64,000 nt of DNA from Ferrimonas sp048263965 (GCF_048263965.1 NZ_JBLXDO010000003.1:124001-188000), one strand, 5' to 3'; positions 1-12,759 are shown, counted from the first letter of the stretch. The notes: generated by a model from the letters alone, not told the origin. Program-made: numbers and translations.

Positions 1-466
1 TACCAAGTACTCCGAGTCCATGAAAGCCACCGTGCTGGATGAGCAGGGCAAGGCCCGTCCGCTGATCATGGGCTGCTATGGCGTGGGCGTCTCCCGCATC
101 GTCGCCGCAGCCATTGAGCAGAACCATGACGACAGAGGCATCATCTGGCCCGCGGCCATCGCCCCCTTCCAGGTGGTGATCGTGCCGATGAACATGCACA
201 AGTCACACCGGGTTCAGGAAACCGCAGAGAAGCTGTACGAAGAGCTGACTGCGGCAGGCATCGACGTGCTGTTCGATGACCGTAAGGAGCGCCCTGGTGT
301 GATGTTCGCCGACGCCGAGCTGATGGGCATCCCCTACTCAGTAGTGATTGGTGAGCGCGGCATCGACGCCGGCAACCTGGAACTGAAGAGCCGGGCCGAC
401 GGCAGCAAAGAAGATGTAGCCATGGGCGCCGTTCTCGAAGCGGTTCAGGCCAAGCTTCAGGGCTAA
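1..466 (+). CDS. proS: Prolyl-tRNA synthetase, C-terminal part (5' truncated by window edge)
   Basis: Charges tRNA-Pro with proline in the cytoplasm. Only the last ~154 residues are present; the reading frame is open from base 2. Visible parts are the end of the class II catalytic core (motif 3 region, MGCYGVGVSRIV) and the C-terminal anticodon-binding domain (APFQVVIVPMN, later FDDRKERPGVMFADAELMG), which is typical of bacterial ProRS. It ends just before a strong bidirectional terminator shared with the convergent repressor gene. The identification is firm; nothing can be said about the N-terminal or editing domain from this window. Confidence 0.95.
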   Translation, partial: TKYSESMKATVLDEQGKARPLIMGCYGVGVSRIVAAAIEQNHDDRGIIWPAAIAPFQVVIVPMNMHKSHRVQETAEKLYEELTAAGIDVLFDDRKERPGVMFADAELMGIPYSVVIGERGIDAGNLELKSRADGSKEDVAMGAVLEAVQAKLQG

Positions 467-480
467 CAGCCTCAAGCACA

Positions 481-512
481 AAAAAGGGTTGGCATTGCCA
501 ACCCTTTTTTTA
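481..512. terminator. Bidirectional terminator between proS and the TetR/AcrR gene
   Basis: An 8-bp perfect stem (GGGTTGGC / GCCAACCC) with an ATT loop is flanked by six A on the left and seven T on the right, so it can terminate transcription from both sides. It overlaps the stop codon of the minus-strand gene. Confidence 0.9.
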
Positions 513-1136
513 TTTCAATCGCTCCGGAGCACTGACTGCCCGCTCCACCCCCTGAATCAGCTCGCGGAAGATCTTCTCCTTATCCAGCTCGACGGTACAC
601 TTGCGCGCACCGCACACCAGCTGCACCATGCCACCGTGCAGGGTATGGAACAGGGTAAAGGCGGCTTCGATGGACATATCCGGGTGCAAAGCCCCCTGCT
701 CAGAGGCCATCTTCAGCGCCTGATACATATGGGAATCTTCCTGGCAGTGCATCTCGTCGAGCTTTTCCGCAAGCTCCGGCACCTGCTCCGCCTGGCGATA
801 GAGCATCATCACCTGTTTGAGAATCGACTCGGTGTTCAGCTCCAGCCAGAACGTGTGGCTGGCCTGGAGCAGACAATTCAGGGGATCGGCCCCCTCCTCG
901 GTCATGGAGTGCCACAACCGCTCCGCTTCGGGAGTAATAGAGCGTTCAAACAGGGCATGCAGCAGATCGGCCTTGTCTTCGAAGTGCCAATAGATCGCCC
1001 CCCGGGTCATCTCGGCGTCGGCGGCAATCTGCGCCAGGGTGGTTTTGGCCACCCCGTTTTCACAGAACAGCTTCATCGCCGAATCCAGCAGTTGCTGGCG
1101 GGTCTTCTCCGCCTCTGCCTTGGTTTTTCGCGCCAT
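510..1136 (-). CDS. TetR/AcrR family transcriptional repressor
   Basis: A 208-residue DNA-binding repressor. Residues ~11-59 form the TetR N-terminal helix-turn-helix, including the hallmark RGAIYWHFEDKADLL. The C-terminal half resembles the AcrR/TtgR ligand-binding domain of multidrug efflux regulators. No efflux operon is adjacent: the divergent neighbour is a patatin lipase, so the target is probably unlinked or the gene itself. A TACA-N8-TGTA inverted repeat in its promoter region fits autoregulation. The family assignment is secure; calling it acrR would need efflux linkage that is not visible here. Confidence 0.85.
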   Translation of the reverse strand: MARKTKAEAEKTRQQLLDSAMKLFCENGVAKTTLAQIAADAEMTRGAIYWHFEDKADLLHALFERSITPEAERLWHSMTEEGADPLNCLLQASHTFWLELNTESILKQVMMLYRQAEQVPELAEKLDEMHCQEDSHMYQALKMASEQGALHPDMSIEAAFTLFHTLHGGMVQLVCGARKCTVELDKEKIFRELIQGVERAVSAPERLK

Positions 1137-1218
1137 GTATCAGGCCTCCTCTGGGTCTGCAGACCCCTCATCCGGCGATACAGCTCTGACCGTCGGAAGG
1201 TAAAGAATGGCGCAAATT

Positions 1219-1240
1219 ATACCTACACTTAAGTTTGTAT
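1219..1240. promoter_or_regulatory. Candidate TetR/AcrR-type operator
   Basis: An imperfect palindrome lies in the divergent promoter region: TACA at 1224-1227 and TGTA at 1236-1239 around CTTAAGTT, with outer ATAC (1219-1222) and GTAT (1237-1240). AcrR-family operators commonly have this TACA...TGTA form. The assignment is by pattern and position only. Confidence 0.45.
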
Positions 1241-1347
1241 CAATGCGGTTATACCGTGAACTATACTTAACTCACTGCATCATAATGTAAATCAATGATT
1301 CTCTGTGGATTATCACACTCCACCACCTTAAGGGAGGCCAAGGCTCC

Positions 1348-2562
1348 ATGAGGCCGTCGCAACAGACACAGAACCGGGCCCTGCAACTCAGCGGAGGAGG
1401 CAGCCGGGCCGCCTATCAGGTAGGGGTGCTTAAGGCGATCGCCAGCTTCTACCCGAGAAACCACGGCCTGCCCTTCCCCATTCTCTGCGGCACCTCGGCG
1501 GGCGCCATCAATGCGGCAACCCTGGGGTGTCACGCGGGCTCTTTTCACAAGGGGGTCAGGAAGCTCGAGTGGATCTGGCGAAACTTCCGCAGTCAGCAGG
1601 TATACCACGCAGACCTCTGGCCCGCCTCCAGGCACCTGTTGCGTCAGGTGTGGCGCCGCAAAGACCCCCAGTTGCCTCCCAGCCTGTTGAACAATCAGCC
1701 CCTGCGAGTCCTGCTTGACCGGGTCCTGCCCCTTGAAAAGCTGCAACGCCACATCGATACCGGCCACCTGAAAGCCCTGACCGTGGCCGCGTCCAGCTAC
1801 GCCCACCCCTGCTGCATCAACTTCTATCAGGGGCAGCAGAACCTGGCCCCCTGGCAGAGGTTCCGCCGCCGGGGTCAGGTGGCTCAACTGACTCTGGATC
1901 ACCTGATGGCCTCCTCGGCCATCCCTCTGGTGTTCCCGTCGGTGGCCATCGATGGCGAGCACTTTGGCGATGGCGCCATCCACCAGCTCTCCCCCTTAAG
2001 TGCCCCCATTCACCTGGGCGCGGAGCGGATCTTCATCATCAACCTGGAGAGCCCGACGGACAAACACCCCGTGCCCCATCCCCCCAACAGCGGCCGCATC
2101 ACCGGTCACCTGCTGGACGCGGTGTTTTCCGATGCCCTGAGTTCGGATCTGGAACGGGTGGCGCGGATCAACGCCTCCCTGGCGCTAATCCCCCCGGAGC
2201 GCCGGGTGATGCAGCCACTGCGCACCGTGGAGACCCTGACCATCAAGCCGTCGGAAAACCTGGATGCCATCGCCCTGAAGCACTATCGTCGCCTGCCCAG
2301 GGGCGCCCGTACCCTGCTGAAGCTGATGGGGGTGGATGAGAACCGGGAATCGAGCCTGCTGAGCTACCTGATGTTCGAGTCTGAGTACTGCCAGGAGTTG
2401 ATGGAGTTGGGTTACCGGGATGCCAGCGCCCAGCAGCAGCAATTGAAGATCTTCTTTGAGCTGGAGGAGTTTAAGGCCCCTCCAGCAGCGCCCGCTCCGC
2501 CAGCTCCACCTGATGAGGCGTCCCCATCAGCAGCAGCACATCACCCCGCTGCAGGCGGGTAG
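1348..2562 (+). CDS. Patatin-like phospholipase
   Basis: A predicted serine lipid hydrolase of 404 residues. It shows the patatin signature in order: oxyanion loop GGGSRAAYQVG at residues ~16-26, nucleophile elbow GTSAG (Ser50) and the DGA dyad aspartate at about residue 208. No signal peptide is visible, so it probably acts in the cytoplasm or at the inner membrane face. The C-terminus is low-complexity, rich in alanine and proline. The start has a GGAGG about 10 bases upstream. The last 92 bp overlap the 3' end of the convergent antiporter gene, and the low-complexity tail is encoded there, so it may simply reflect overprinting. The substrate cannot be inferred. Confidence 0.88.
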   Translation: MRPSQQTQNRALQLSGGGSRAAYQVGVLKAIASFYPRNHGLPFPILCGTSAGAINAATLGCHAGSFHKGVRKLEWIWRNFRSQQVYHADLWPASRHLLRQVWRRKDPQLPPSLLNNQPLRVLLDRVLPLEKLQRHIDTGHLKALTVAASSYAHPCCINFYQGQQNLAPWQRFRRRGQVAQLTLDHLMASSAIPLVFPSVAIDGEHFGDGAIHQLSPLSAPIHLGAERIFIINLESPTDKHPVPHPPNSGRITGHLLDAVFSDALSSDLERVARINASLALIPPERRVMQPLRTVETLTIKPSENLDAIALKHYRRLPRGARTLLKLMGVDENRESSLLSYLMFESEYCQELMELGYRDASAQQQQLKIFFELEEFKAPPAAPAPPAPPDEASPSAAAHHPAAGG

Positions 2563-4420
2563 TGGGGACAAACTCCAGGGCCACCCCCTCCCGCTTGAGG
2601 CCATCCAGTTGCACCCGCCAGTGATTCAGCGGTAACTCCACCACGAAGTGGCCCACCGCCCAGGCGTTGTCTGACAGGGTTACCGCATGCAGCAGCTCCC
2701 GCCCCTGCACAGGATCGGTGCCACCGAAGAATCCATGGAGCATGCGATAGCGGTCGCGCCGCTCCCGCTCGATGCGCAGCAGAATACGGGGCAGAGGCAC
2801 CCCCAACTGATACAGCACCTGGGACACCAGCATCAGGCTGCCCTCCAGGCTCTCAGGGATCACCTGGTCGGCCCCCGCCAGCTCCAGGGCTTCGAGGGTG
2901 GCATCATCCCGGGTACGCACCAGGGTGCGGATATGGGGGGCCATCAGCTTGATGCAATCCAGCAGGTTGAAGATGTCGCGGCGATTGTCGAAGGTAACCA
3001 CCACCAGCCTGGCCCGGTGCAGTCCCACCTCCTTGAGAATATCCTGGCGTCGGCCATCACCAAACACCACAGGCTCACCGGCGGTCCTGGACTCACGCAC
3101 CCGGATCGGGTCGAGGTCCACCGCCACGAATGGCATCTTCTCCCGCTTGAGGAAGCGTGCGATGGTCTGCCCCACCCGGCCGTAGCCCAGCAGCACCACA
3201 TGATCCTGGGTAGCCAGTTCAGGGGCTTCCGGCTCCTCACCAAACAGCTGCTCCCTCTGTCCCAGCACCCGCTTGGCCAGCACCAGACAGTTATCCACCA
3301 TGAAAGGCGTCAGCGCCATGGAGATCACCCCGGTGGCCACCAGCAGGTTGGCCAACCCCTGTTCCATCACCTGCCATTTCATCGCCAGGGCGATCAGCAC
3401 GAAGCTGAATTCGCCCACCTGAGCCAGGCAGATGCCGGTGGCCAGGGCGTCCTTGGTCTTCTCACCGGTAAGGGTGGCCAGCATCCAGATGATCATCGCC
3501 TTGGCCAGCATCACCACCGTCAGCAGGCCCAGCAACAGGGGCAACTGATCCCACAGCAGAGACAGGTCCAGCAGCATGCCCACCGACACAAAGAACAGCC
3601 CCATCAACAGGTCGCGAAAGGGGCGGATGTCCGCTTCCAATTGCTGGCGATACTGGCTTTCACCCAGCAGCATTCCCGCAAGGAAGGCCCCCAGGGTCAT
3701 GGAGAGCCCCAGGGAGAGGGTGACAAAGCCTGTGGCCAGGGCCACCGCCAGGGTGGTCAACAGGAAGAGTTCATCGGAGCGGGAACGGGCGACCTCATCG
3801 AAGATCTTTGGCAGAAGGTAGCCCCCCAGCCCCAGCAGCAGTACAAAGGCGATGGTGCCCTTGAGCAGCGCCCAGGAAAGCTCCATGGCCAGGGCCACAC
3901 CGCCACTGTCGGAGCCCAGGAGGGGGATGATGATCAGCAGAGGGATCACCGCCAGGTCCTGGAACAGCAACACACTGACAGAAAGCTCGCCATGACGGCG
4001 GTTGATCCAGCCTTGCTCATCTAGCTGCTTGAGCACAATGGCCGTCGAGGAGAGGGCGATGGCACCGCCACAGACAAAGGCCGCCCGCGGATCCAGCCCC
4101 ATGCCCCAGGCAAGGGCGAAGGTGCACCCCAGGGTAACCGCCACCTGGGCGCTGCCCAGACCAAATACCCGGGCGCGCATGGCCCACAGGCGAGGCAGGG
4201 AGAACTCCAGCCCCAGGGAAAACATCAGGAACACTACGCCGATCTCGGCCACCAGGGCGATCTGGTCACTCTGTAACCAGTTGAACCCCTGGCTGCCCGC
4301 CAGGCCCCCGGTGATCAGCCAGGCGAGGATCACCGGCAGCTTCAGCCGCCGGGTGATCACCAGTCCGGCAATGGCCACCAGTGCCAGTAATAAGATGGGG
4401 GTCAGACCGCCGTGATCCAT
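2471..4420 (-). CDS. CPA2 monovalent cation:proton antiporter with RCK (TrkA-N/TrkA-C) domains, KefB/YbaL-like
   Basis: A 649-residue inner-membrane antiporter. Residues ~1-375 are a hydrophobic Na+/H+ exchanger domain of roughly 12 membrane segments, containing the LFQDLAVIPLL and FFVSVGM stretches typical of KefB/KefC/YbaL. A Rossmann TrkA-N domain starts near residue 402 (VVLLGYGRVGQ), and a TrkA-C domain occupies the last ~85 residues. The family exports K+ or Na+ in exchange for protons and is often gated by nucleotide or glutathione ligands. No KefF/KefG partner is adjacent, so glutathione gating is not supported. A GGAGGAG sequence lies upstream of the ATG. Its 3' end overlaps the patatin gene by 92 bp. 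Confidence 0.88.
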   Translation of the reverse strand: MDHGGLTPILLLALVAIAGLVITRRLKLPVILAWLITGGLAGSQGFNWLQSDQIALVAEIGVVFLMFSLGLEFSLPRLWAMRARVFGLGSAQVAVTLGCTFALAWGMGLDPRAAFVCGGAIALSSTAIVLKQLDEQGWINRRHGELSVSVLLFQDLAVIPLLIIIPLLGSDSGGVALAMELSWALLKGTIAFVLLLGLGGYLLPKIFDEVARSRSDELFLLTTLAVALATGFVTLSLGLSMTLGAFLAGMLLGESQYRQQLEADIRPFRDLLMGLFFVSVGMLLDLSLLWDQLPLLLGLLTVVMLAKAMIIWMLATLTGEKTKDALATGICLAQVGEFSFVLIALAMKWQVMEQGLANLLVATGVISMALTPFMVDNCLVLAKRVLGQREQLFGEEPEAPELATQDHVVLLGYGRVGQTIARFLKREKMPFVAVDLDPIRVRESRTAGEPVVFGDGRRQDILKEVGLHRARLVVVTFDNRRDIFNLLDCIKLMAPHIRTLVRTRDDATLEALELAGADQVIPESLEGSLMLVSQVLYQLGVPLPRILLRIERERRDRYRMLHGFFGGTDPVQGRELLHAVTLSDNAWAVGHFVVELPLNHWRVQLDGLKREGVALEFVPTTRLQRGDVLLLMGTPHQVELAERALLEGP

Positions 4421-4470
4421 GGGTATCGCCTCTCCTCCTGAAAGTCTGCTTGGTGGAGAGGCGGTGAGGC

Positions 4471-5796
4471 CTACTCCTGACGAATGGGGACCAGTCCAGG
4501 TCCCAGGGTCTCCAGTGCCTCCTGCTCCAGCCAGTAGCCCAGGGCGGCCACCAGCTTGTCACCGAAGAACAGCATGGGGATCTGGCCTCTCAGCCAGGGG
4601 GGCACTCCTAGCTCCTGCCACACTTTCTTCAATGGTCTGGAGCCACTGCGATTGGCGGGACGAACCCGTCGTGTCCCCAGAAGATCATAGCGCACCAGTA
4701 CCGACTCTCCGGCTCGAGGCAGCCTGAGCCGCTCGCCCTCGGCGCGTTCCTCCAGGCACCAGTGTTCGCCGTTGGCCATCTGCTGACGCACCCTGGGGAT
4801 CATCATCTCCAGCTCCGCATCCAGCGAAGGTGCCTCTCCCACCAGATACAGGGCATCACGGAAACGACGCAACTGGCACTCACCCAGTTTCAGGGTGGGC
4901 TGAGCATCCTCCCGGGCCAGCCAGAACTGCGCCAGTTGCTGCAGCTGAACTTGGGAGGGCATCAATTGATTATGCTTTCTTAACCAGTACCTTACCAGAT
5001 TATTTCTTCGGGGCGCACTGAGGGCGGCCAGACCACTGATCCCCAGGCCGCCGCTGCCAACCTGATGCTGACGCAGATCCTCCTTCGCCAGTTCATCGCA
5101 CAGGCTCTGCTGCTCGCCACACAACTGAGCACTGCGATGAACCGCATGATGAAACCCCGGCCAGCGATCCTTCATCAAGGGCAGAACCTTATGACGCAGG
5201 AAGTTGCGGTCGAATCGCAAGTCGGTGTTGCTGTCATCTTCGATGTGGGCCAGTCCCAATTCTGCTGCAGCGCTCTCCACCTCGGCGCGGGAGTGCCCCA
5301 ACAGAGGCCGCAACATGGTAGCTCCGGCAAAGGGTTGGGAGGCCAGCATCCCTGCCAAGCCCAGGGGGCCGCTGCCCCGCTTGAGGGCGAGCAGCAGGGT
5401 TTCCGCCTGATCATCTTTGTGCTGGGCCGTCAGCAACAGATCGCCGGGCAACAGCAACTGGTTGAGGGCCGCATAGCGGGCCTCCCGGGCGGCGGCTTCC
5501 AGGCTGACTCTCGGGCCCTGCTCCACCGACACCTTGGTCACCGTCAGGGGCAAACCATAAAGCTCGGCTCGGCGACGACAATGGGCCACCCAGCTCTCGG
5601 CATTGTCCGATAAGCCATGGTTTACGTGAATAAGCAGGAAGGGACGGGAGGGAAATTCGGGACGGAGGCGGCCAAGGATGCTGGCCAGCAGCTCCGAATC
5701 GATACCGCCGCTGTAGGCCAGGACCACGCGGCGGGCATTGTCCAGATGGGCCGCCAGGGCGGCCCGAACGCTGGACTCAAGCTGGGTTAACGACAA
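4471..5796 (-). CDS. tilS: tRNA(Ile)-lysidine synthetase
   Basis: Converts cytidine-34 of the tRNA-Ile CAU anticodon to lysidine so that it reads AUA codons. The protein is 441 residues, close to E. coli TilS. The N-type ATP pyrophosphatase motif SGGIDS is at residues 29-34, followed by the TilS substrate-binding domain and a C-terminal TilS_C domain. The likely start is a TTG at 5796 with GGAG eight bases upstream, overlapping the 3' end of accA by 10 bp, so translational coupling is probable. The gene order accA-tilS is the usual one in gammaproteobacteria. Confidence 0.93.
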   Translation of the reverse strand: MSLTQLESSVRAALAAHLDNARRVVLAYSGGIDSELLASILGRLRPEFPSRPFLLIHVNHGLSDNAESWVAHCRRRAELYGLPLTVTKVSVEQGPRVSLEAAAREARYAALNQLLLPGDLLLTAQHKDDQAETLLLALKRGSGPLGLAGMLASQPFAGATMLRPLLGHSRAEVESAAAELGLAHIEDDSNTDLRFDRNFLRHKVLPLMKDRWPGFHHAVHRSAQLCGEQQSLCDELAKEDLRQHQVGSGGLGISGLAALSAPRRNNLVRYWLRKHNQLMPSQVQLQQLAQFWLAREDAQPTLKLGECQLRRFRDALYLVGEAPSLDAELEMMIPRVRQQMANGEHWCLEERAEGERLRLPRAGESVLVRYDLLGTRRVRPANRSGSRPLKKVWQELGVPPWLRGQIPMLFFGDKLVAALGYWLEQEALETLGPGLVPIRQE

Positions 5797-6746
5797 TAAC
5801 CGTACTCCATCAATCGGTCGTAACGTTGTTCCAGCAGGGTATCCAGATCCAGCTTCTTCAACAAGCCCAGATCGTTCAAAATTTGATCTTTAAGGGAGGC
5901 GGCCATCGCTTCCATGTCCCGGTGGGCACCGCCACGGGGCTCGGAGATCACCGTATCCACCAGTTTGAGCTCATTAAGGCGCTCTGCGGTGATGCCCATG
6001 GCTTCCGCCGCCTTGGGGGCTTCCGCGGCGTCCTTCCACAGGATGGAGGCACAACCTTCCGGAGAGATCACCGAGTAGGTGGAGTACTGCAGCATGTTGA
6101 CTCGGTCGCCCACGCCAATGGCCAGGGCACCGCCGGAACCGCCTTCACCAATCACGGTGCAGATCACCGGCACCTTAAGGCCAGCCATCACCTTGAGGTT
6201 ACGGGCAATGGCTTCACTCTGGCCACGCTCTTCCGCACCGACCCCCGGGTAAGCGCCAGGGGTGTCGATAAAGGTGATGATGGGCATCTTGAAGCGCTCA
6301 GCCATCTCCATCAGACGCAGGGCCTTACGGTAGCCCTCGGGGCGAGGCATGCCGAAGTTACGACGTACCTTCTCCTTGGTGTCACGGCCTTTCTGATGGC
6401 CAATCACCATCACAGGCACCCCATCGAGGCGTGCGGTACCGCCGATGATGGCCGGATCGTCGGCGAAGGCACGGTCGCCGCACAATTCATCGAACTCGGT
6501 AAAGATATGATCGATGTAATCCTGGGTGTAGGGACGCTGGGGATGGCGGGCCATCTGGGCCACCTGCCAAGCGCCAAGATCGTCAAACACCTTGGTGATC
6601 AGCTCTTCACGCTTCTCCTCCAGCTGCTTGATCTCATCCTGCAGATCCATATCCAGGTTGCTGTTGCGGCTGACGTTCTTCAGTTCGTCAATCTTTGCCT
6701 GCAGTTCGGCAATGGGCTGTTCAAAATCCAAAAAATCCAGGCTCAT
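5787..6746 (-). CDS. accA: Acetyl-CoA carboxylase carboxyltransferase subunit alpha
   Basis: Together with AccD it forms the carboxyltransferase that moves CO2 from biotin to acetyl-CoA, the first step of fatty acid synthesis. Its 319 residues equal the E. coli length. The start is SLDFLDFEQPIAELQAKI, and the central GEGGSGGALAIGVGDRV oxyanion loop is intact. It lies 34 bp downstream of dnaE in the conserved lpx-rnhB-dnaE-accA-tilS gene order and is probably cotranscribed. Confidence 0.97.
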   Translation of the reverse strand: MSLDFLDFEQPIAELQAKIDELKNVSRNSNLDMDLQDEIKQLEEKREELITKVFDDLGAWQVAQMARHPQRPYTQDYIDHIFTEFDELCGDRAFADDPAIIGGTARLDGVPVMVIGHQKGRDTKEKVRRNFGMPRPEGYRKALRLMEMAERFKMPIITFIDTPGAYPGVGAEERGQSEAIARNLKVMAGLKVPVICTVIGEGGSGGALAIGVGDRVNMLQYSTYSVISPEGCASILWKDAAEAPKAAEAMGITAERLNELKLVDTVISEPRGGAHRDMEAMAASLKDQILNDLGLLKKLDLDTLLEQRYDRLMEYGYCR

Positions 6747-6780
6747 ACTCTGATCACCTAAAGGTGTCTGTCGACACTCA

Positions 6781-10257
<3,477 letters not shown>

Positions 10258-10260
10258 GGG

Positions 10261-10836
10261 TTACTCCAGGCCCAGTGCGCGGCGCACCGGTTTAAAGCTG
10301 GTTCTGTGGTGTGGGGTCGCGCCCTGGGTGGCCAGGGCCTCAAGATGGGCGGCGGTGGGGTAACCCTTGTGACCGGCAAACCCATAATCCGGATAGAGCT
10401 TGTCCAACTCTTTCATCTCCCGGTCCCGAACCACCTTGGCCAGGATGGAGGCGGCGCTGATGGCAGGCTCCTTGTCGTCCCCCTTCACCAGGGCTTCCGC
10501 CGCCAAACCGCCAAAGTCAGGACAACGGTTGCCGTCTACCCGCACCAGAGTGGGGGTCAGGGTGAGGCCGGCGACCGCGCGCTGCATCGCCAGCATGGTG
10601 GCATGGAGAATATTCAGGCGGTCGATCTCCTCGACGCTGGCCCGGCCCACATGCCAGGCCAGGGCCTTCTCCTGGATCTCAATGAAAAGCGCTTCACGGC
10701 GCTTCTCCGACAGCTTCTTGGAGTCACGCAACCCCTCAATGGGATTGGCAGGGTCCAGGATCACCGCGGCGGTCACCACATCCCCCACCAGGGGGCCACG
10801 GCCCACCTCATCCACACCGGCAATCAGCTCACTCAT
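10261..10836 (-). CDS. rnhB: Ribonuclease HII
   Basis: Cleaves the RNA strand of RNA-DNA hybrids and removes single ribonucleotides misincorporated in DNA. The protein has 191 residues with the family motif DEVGRG at residues 9-14 and a conserved downstream VRDREM stretch. The ATG at 10836 is preferred over an upstream TTG because GGAG lies six bases ahead of it. It overlaps the 3' end of lpxB by 8 bp. Confidence 0.96.
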   Translation of the reverse strand: MSELIAGVDEVGRGPLVGDVVTAAVILDPANPIEGLRDSKKLSEKRREALFIEIQEKALAWHVGRASVEEIDRLNILHATMLAMQRAVAGLTLTPTLVRVDGNRCPDFGGLAAEALVKGDDKEPAISAASILAKVVRDREMKELDKLYPDYGFAGHKGYPTAAHLEALATQGATPHHRTSFKPVRRALGLE

Positions 10837-11974
10837 GATCGGCTCCAATCAGCTGTAACACCGCCTTGGCGGCCTGTTCCGAGGCATCCAGGCGCAGCTC
10901 CTGGTGCATCTGGGTGAAGGTGGCCAACAGTTCGCTGTTGTCCCCGTCGAGGTAACCACTGACCTGCTGGGCCAGGGCGTCGGCGGTGCACTCATCCTGA
11001 ATCAGTTCAGGCACCAGATCCCTGCCTGCCAGCAGGTTGGGCAGGCTGTATCTGTCGATGTTCATCATCCGCTTGGCGATGCGGTAGGTCATGGGAGCCA
11101 GCTTGTAGGCCACCACCATGGGACGCTTCACCAGCATCGCTTCCAGGGTGGCGGTGCCGGACGCCAGCAGAATGACGTCCGACGCAGCCATCACGGTACG
11201 GGACTGACCGTCCACCAGCACCAGCTCGAGGTCCGGGGCCAGTTGCGCCTTTAGGGCGTAAAACTGGCTGCGGCGGGCCTGGTTGGCCAGGGGCACTACT
11301 ATGGTGAGTTGTGGATGGCGCGCCTTGAGCTGGGCGGCGGTTTCCAGGAAGGTGGGGCTCAGACGCTTCATCTCACCGCCACGGCTGCCGGGCAGCAGCG
11401 CCAGCACCTGTCCCTCCTGGGGCAGATTCAGGGCCTCTCTGGCCTCCGCCTGGTCACTGACCAGGGGAATCTCGTCCGCCAGGGTGTGCCCCACGAAGGT
11501 GCAGGGCACCTGATGTTGGTCGTAAAACGCCTTTTCGAAGGGCAGCAGGGACAGCACCAGGTTAGTGGCCTTCTCGATCTTGAAAATGCGCTTGGGGCGC
11601 CAGGCCCAGACTGACGGGCTGACGTAATGCACCGTGGGGATGCCAGCGGCCTTCAGCGGCGCTTCGATGCGCAGATTAAAGTCCGGCGCATCCACACCGA
11701 TGTAGAGGTCAGGACGACGATCCATCAGTGTGCTGATCAGCTGTTTTTTGATCTTCAGAAGGCGGGGCAGACTGCCAAGCACCTCCACCAGCCCCATCAC
11801 CGCCAGGGCCTCCATGTCCGCCAGGTTCTCCATCCCCACTTCCTGCATGCGGGGACCGCCGATGCCAATAAACTGAGCATCGGGGTGGCGTTTGCGAAGG
11901 GCCTTCATCAGGCCGGCACCTAAAATATCGCCGGAGAGTTCCCCGGCGACGATAGCTATGGTCAACTGGCTCAA
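10829..11974 (-). CDS. lpxB: Lipid-A-disaccharide synthase
   Basis: Glycosyltransferase joining UDP-2,3-diacylglucosamine and lipid X to make the lipid A disaccharide at the inner membrane. The protein begins SQLTIAIVAGELSGDILGAGL and is about 381 residues, matching the family (E. coli 382). The most credible start is a TTG at 11974 with GAGGAG six bases upstream. A start at 12019 would extend into lpxA and add unconserved residues. It lies 10 bp after lpxA. Confidence 0.94.
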   Translation of the reverse strand: MSQLTIAIVAGELSGDILGAGLMKALRKRHPDAQFIGIGGPRMQEVGMENLADMEALAVMGLVEVLGSLPRLLKIKKQLISTLMDRRPDLYIGVDAPDFNLRIEAPLKAAGIPTVHYVSPSVWAWRPKRIFKIEKATNLVLSLLPFEKAFYDQHQVPCTFVGHTLADEIPLVSDQAEAREALNLPQEGQVLALLPGSRGGEMKRLSPTFLETAAQLKARHPQLTIVVPLANQARRSQFYALKAQLAPDLELVLVDGQSRTVMAASDVILLASGTATLEAMLVKRPMVVAYKLAPMTYRIAKRMMNIDRYSLPNLLAGRDLVPELIQDECTADALAQQVSGYLDGDNSELLATFTQMHQELRLDASEQAAKAVLQLIGADHE

Positions 11975-11984
11975 GCCAAGCTCC

Positions 11985-12755
11985 TCAACGAACGATACCG
12001 CGGCTGGATTGCTCGACAAAATCTGCCAGCATCCCCACCTCTGGGTGCGCGTCCGCCAACTCCCTCAACTGGGGCATCGCCTCGGCGGTGGTCAGGCTGG
12101 AGCGGTAGAGAATCTTGTACGCCTTGCGAATGGCGGTGATCGCCTCCTTGGAGAAACCGCGACGCTTGAGACCTTCGTTGTTGATCCCCCGGGGCACCGC
12201 GCTCTGGCCGGAGGCCATCACATAGGGGGGCACATCCTGCAGCACCAGGGAGCAGCCTGCGGTAAAAGCGTGAGCACCAATCTTCACAAACTGATGCACC
12301 CCGGTCATGCCGCCGAGGATGGCGTGATCGCCCACCTGCACGTGTCCGGCGATGGAGGCGTTGTTGGCCATGATCACATGGTCACCGACCATGCAGTCGT
12401 GGGCCACGTGGGTGTAGGCCATAAACAGGTTGTTGGAGCCGATCTTGGTCAGTCCCTGATCCTGAACCGTGCCGCGATGCACTGTGCAGCACTCACGGAA
12501 CACGTTGTTGTCGCCAATCTCCAGGCGGGTCGGCTCGCCAGCGTACTTCTTGTCCTGACACTCCTCACCGATGGAGGCAAATTGGAAAAACTTGTTGCCC
12601 TTGCCGATGGTGGTGGGTCCCTTGATCACCACATTGGAGCTGATCCAGGTGTCATCACCTATGATGACGTCGGCACCAATGTAGCTGAACGGACCTATGG
12701 TGACGTTATCGCCAATCTTGGCATCGGGGTGGATTACCGCCTGGGAATGGATCAC
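11985..12755 (-). CDS. lpxA: UDP-N-acetylglucosamine acyltransferase
   Basis: Transfers the first R-3-hydroxyacyl chain to UDP-GlcNAc, opening lipid A synthesis. The 256 residues show left-handed beta-helix hexapeptide repeats (IHPDAKIGDNVTIGPFSYIG and onward), with HRG in the CTVHRGT segment and a helical C-terminal domain. No ATG fits. A GTG at 12755 has GAGAGG about 9 bases upstream and gives the family length; an alternative GTG at 12779 would overlap fabZ. Confidence 0.94.
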   Translation of the reverse strand: MIHSQAVIHPDAKIGDNVTIGPFSYIGADVIIGDDTWISSNVVIKGPTTIGKGNKFFQFASIGEECQDKKYAGEPTRLEIGDNNVFRECCTVHRGTVQDQGLTKIGSNNLFMAYTHVAHDCMVGDHVIMANNASIAGHVQVGDHAILGGMTGVHQFVKIGAHAFTAGCSLVLQDVPPYVMASGQSAVPRGINNEGLKRRGFSKEAITAIRKAYKILYRSSLTTAEAMPQLRELADAHPEVGMLADFVEQSSRGIVR

Positions 12756-12759
12756 GGGA

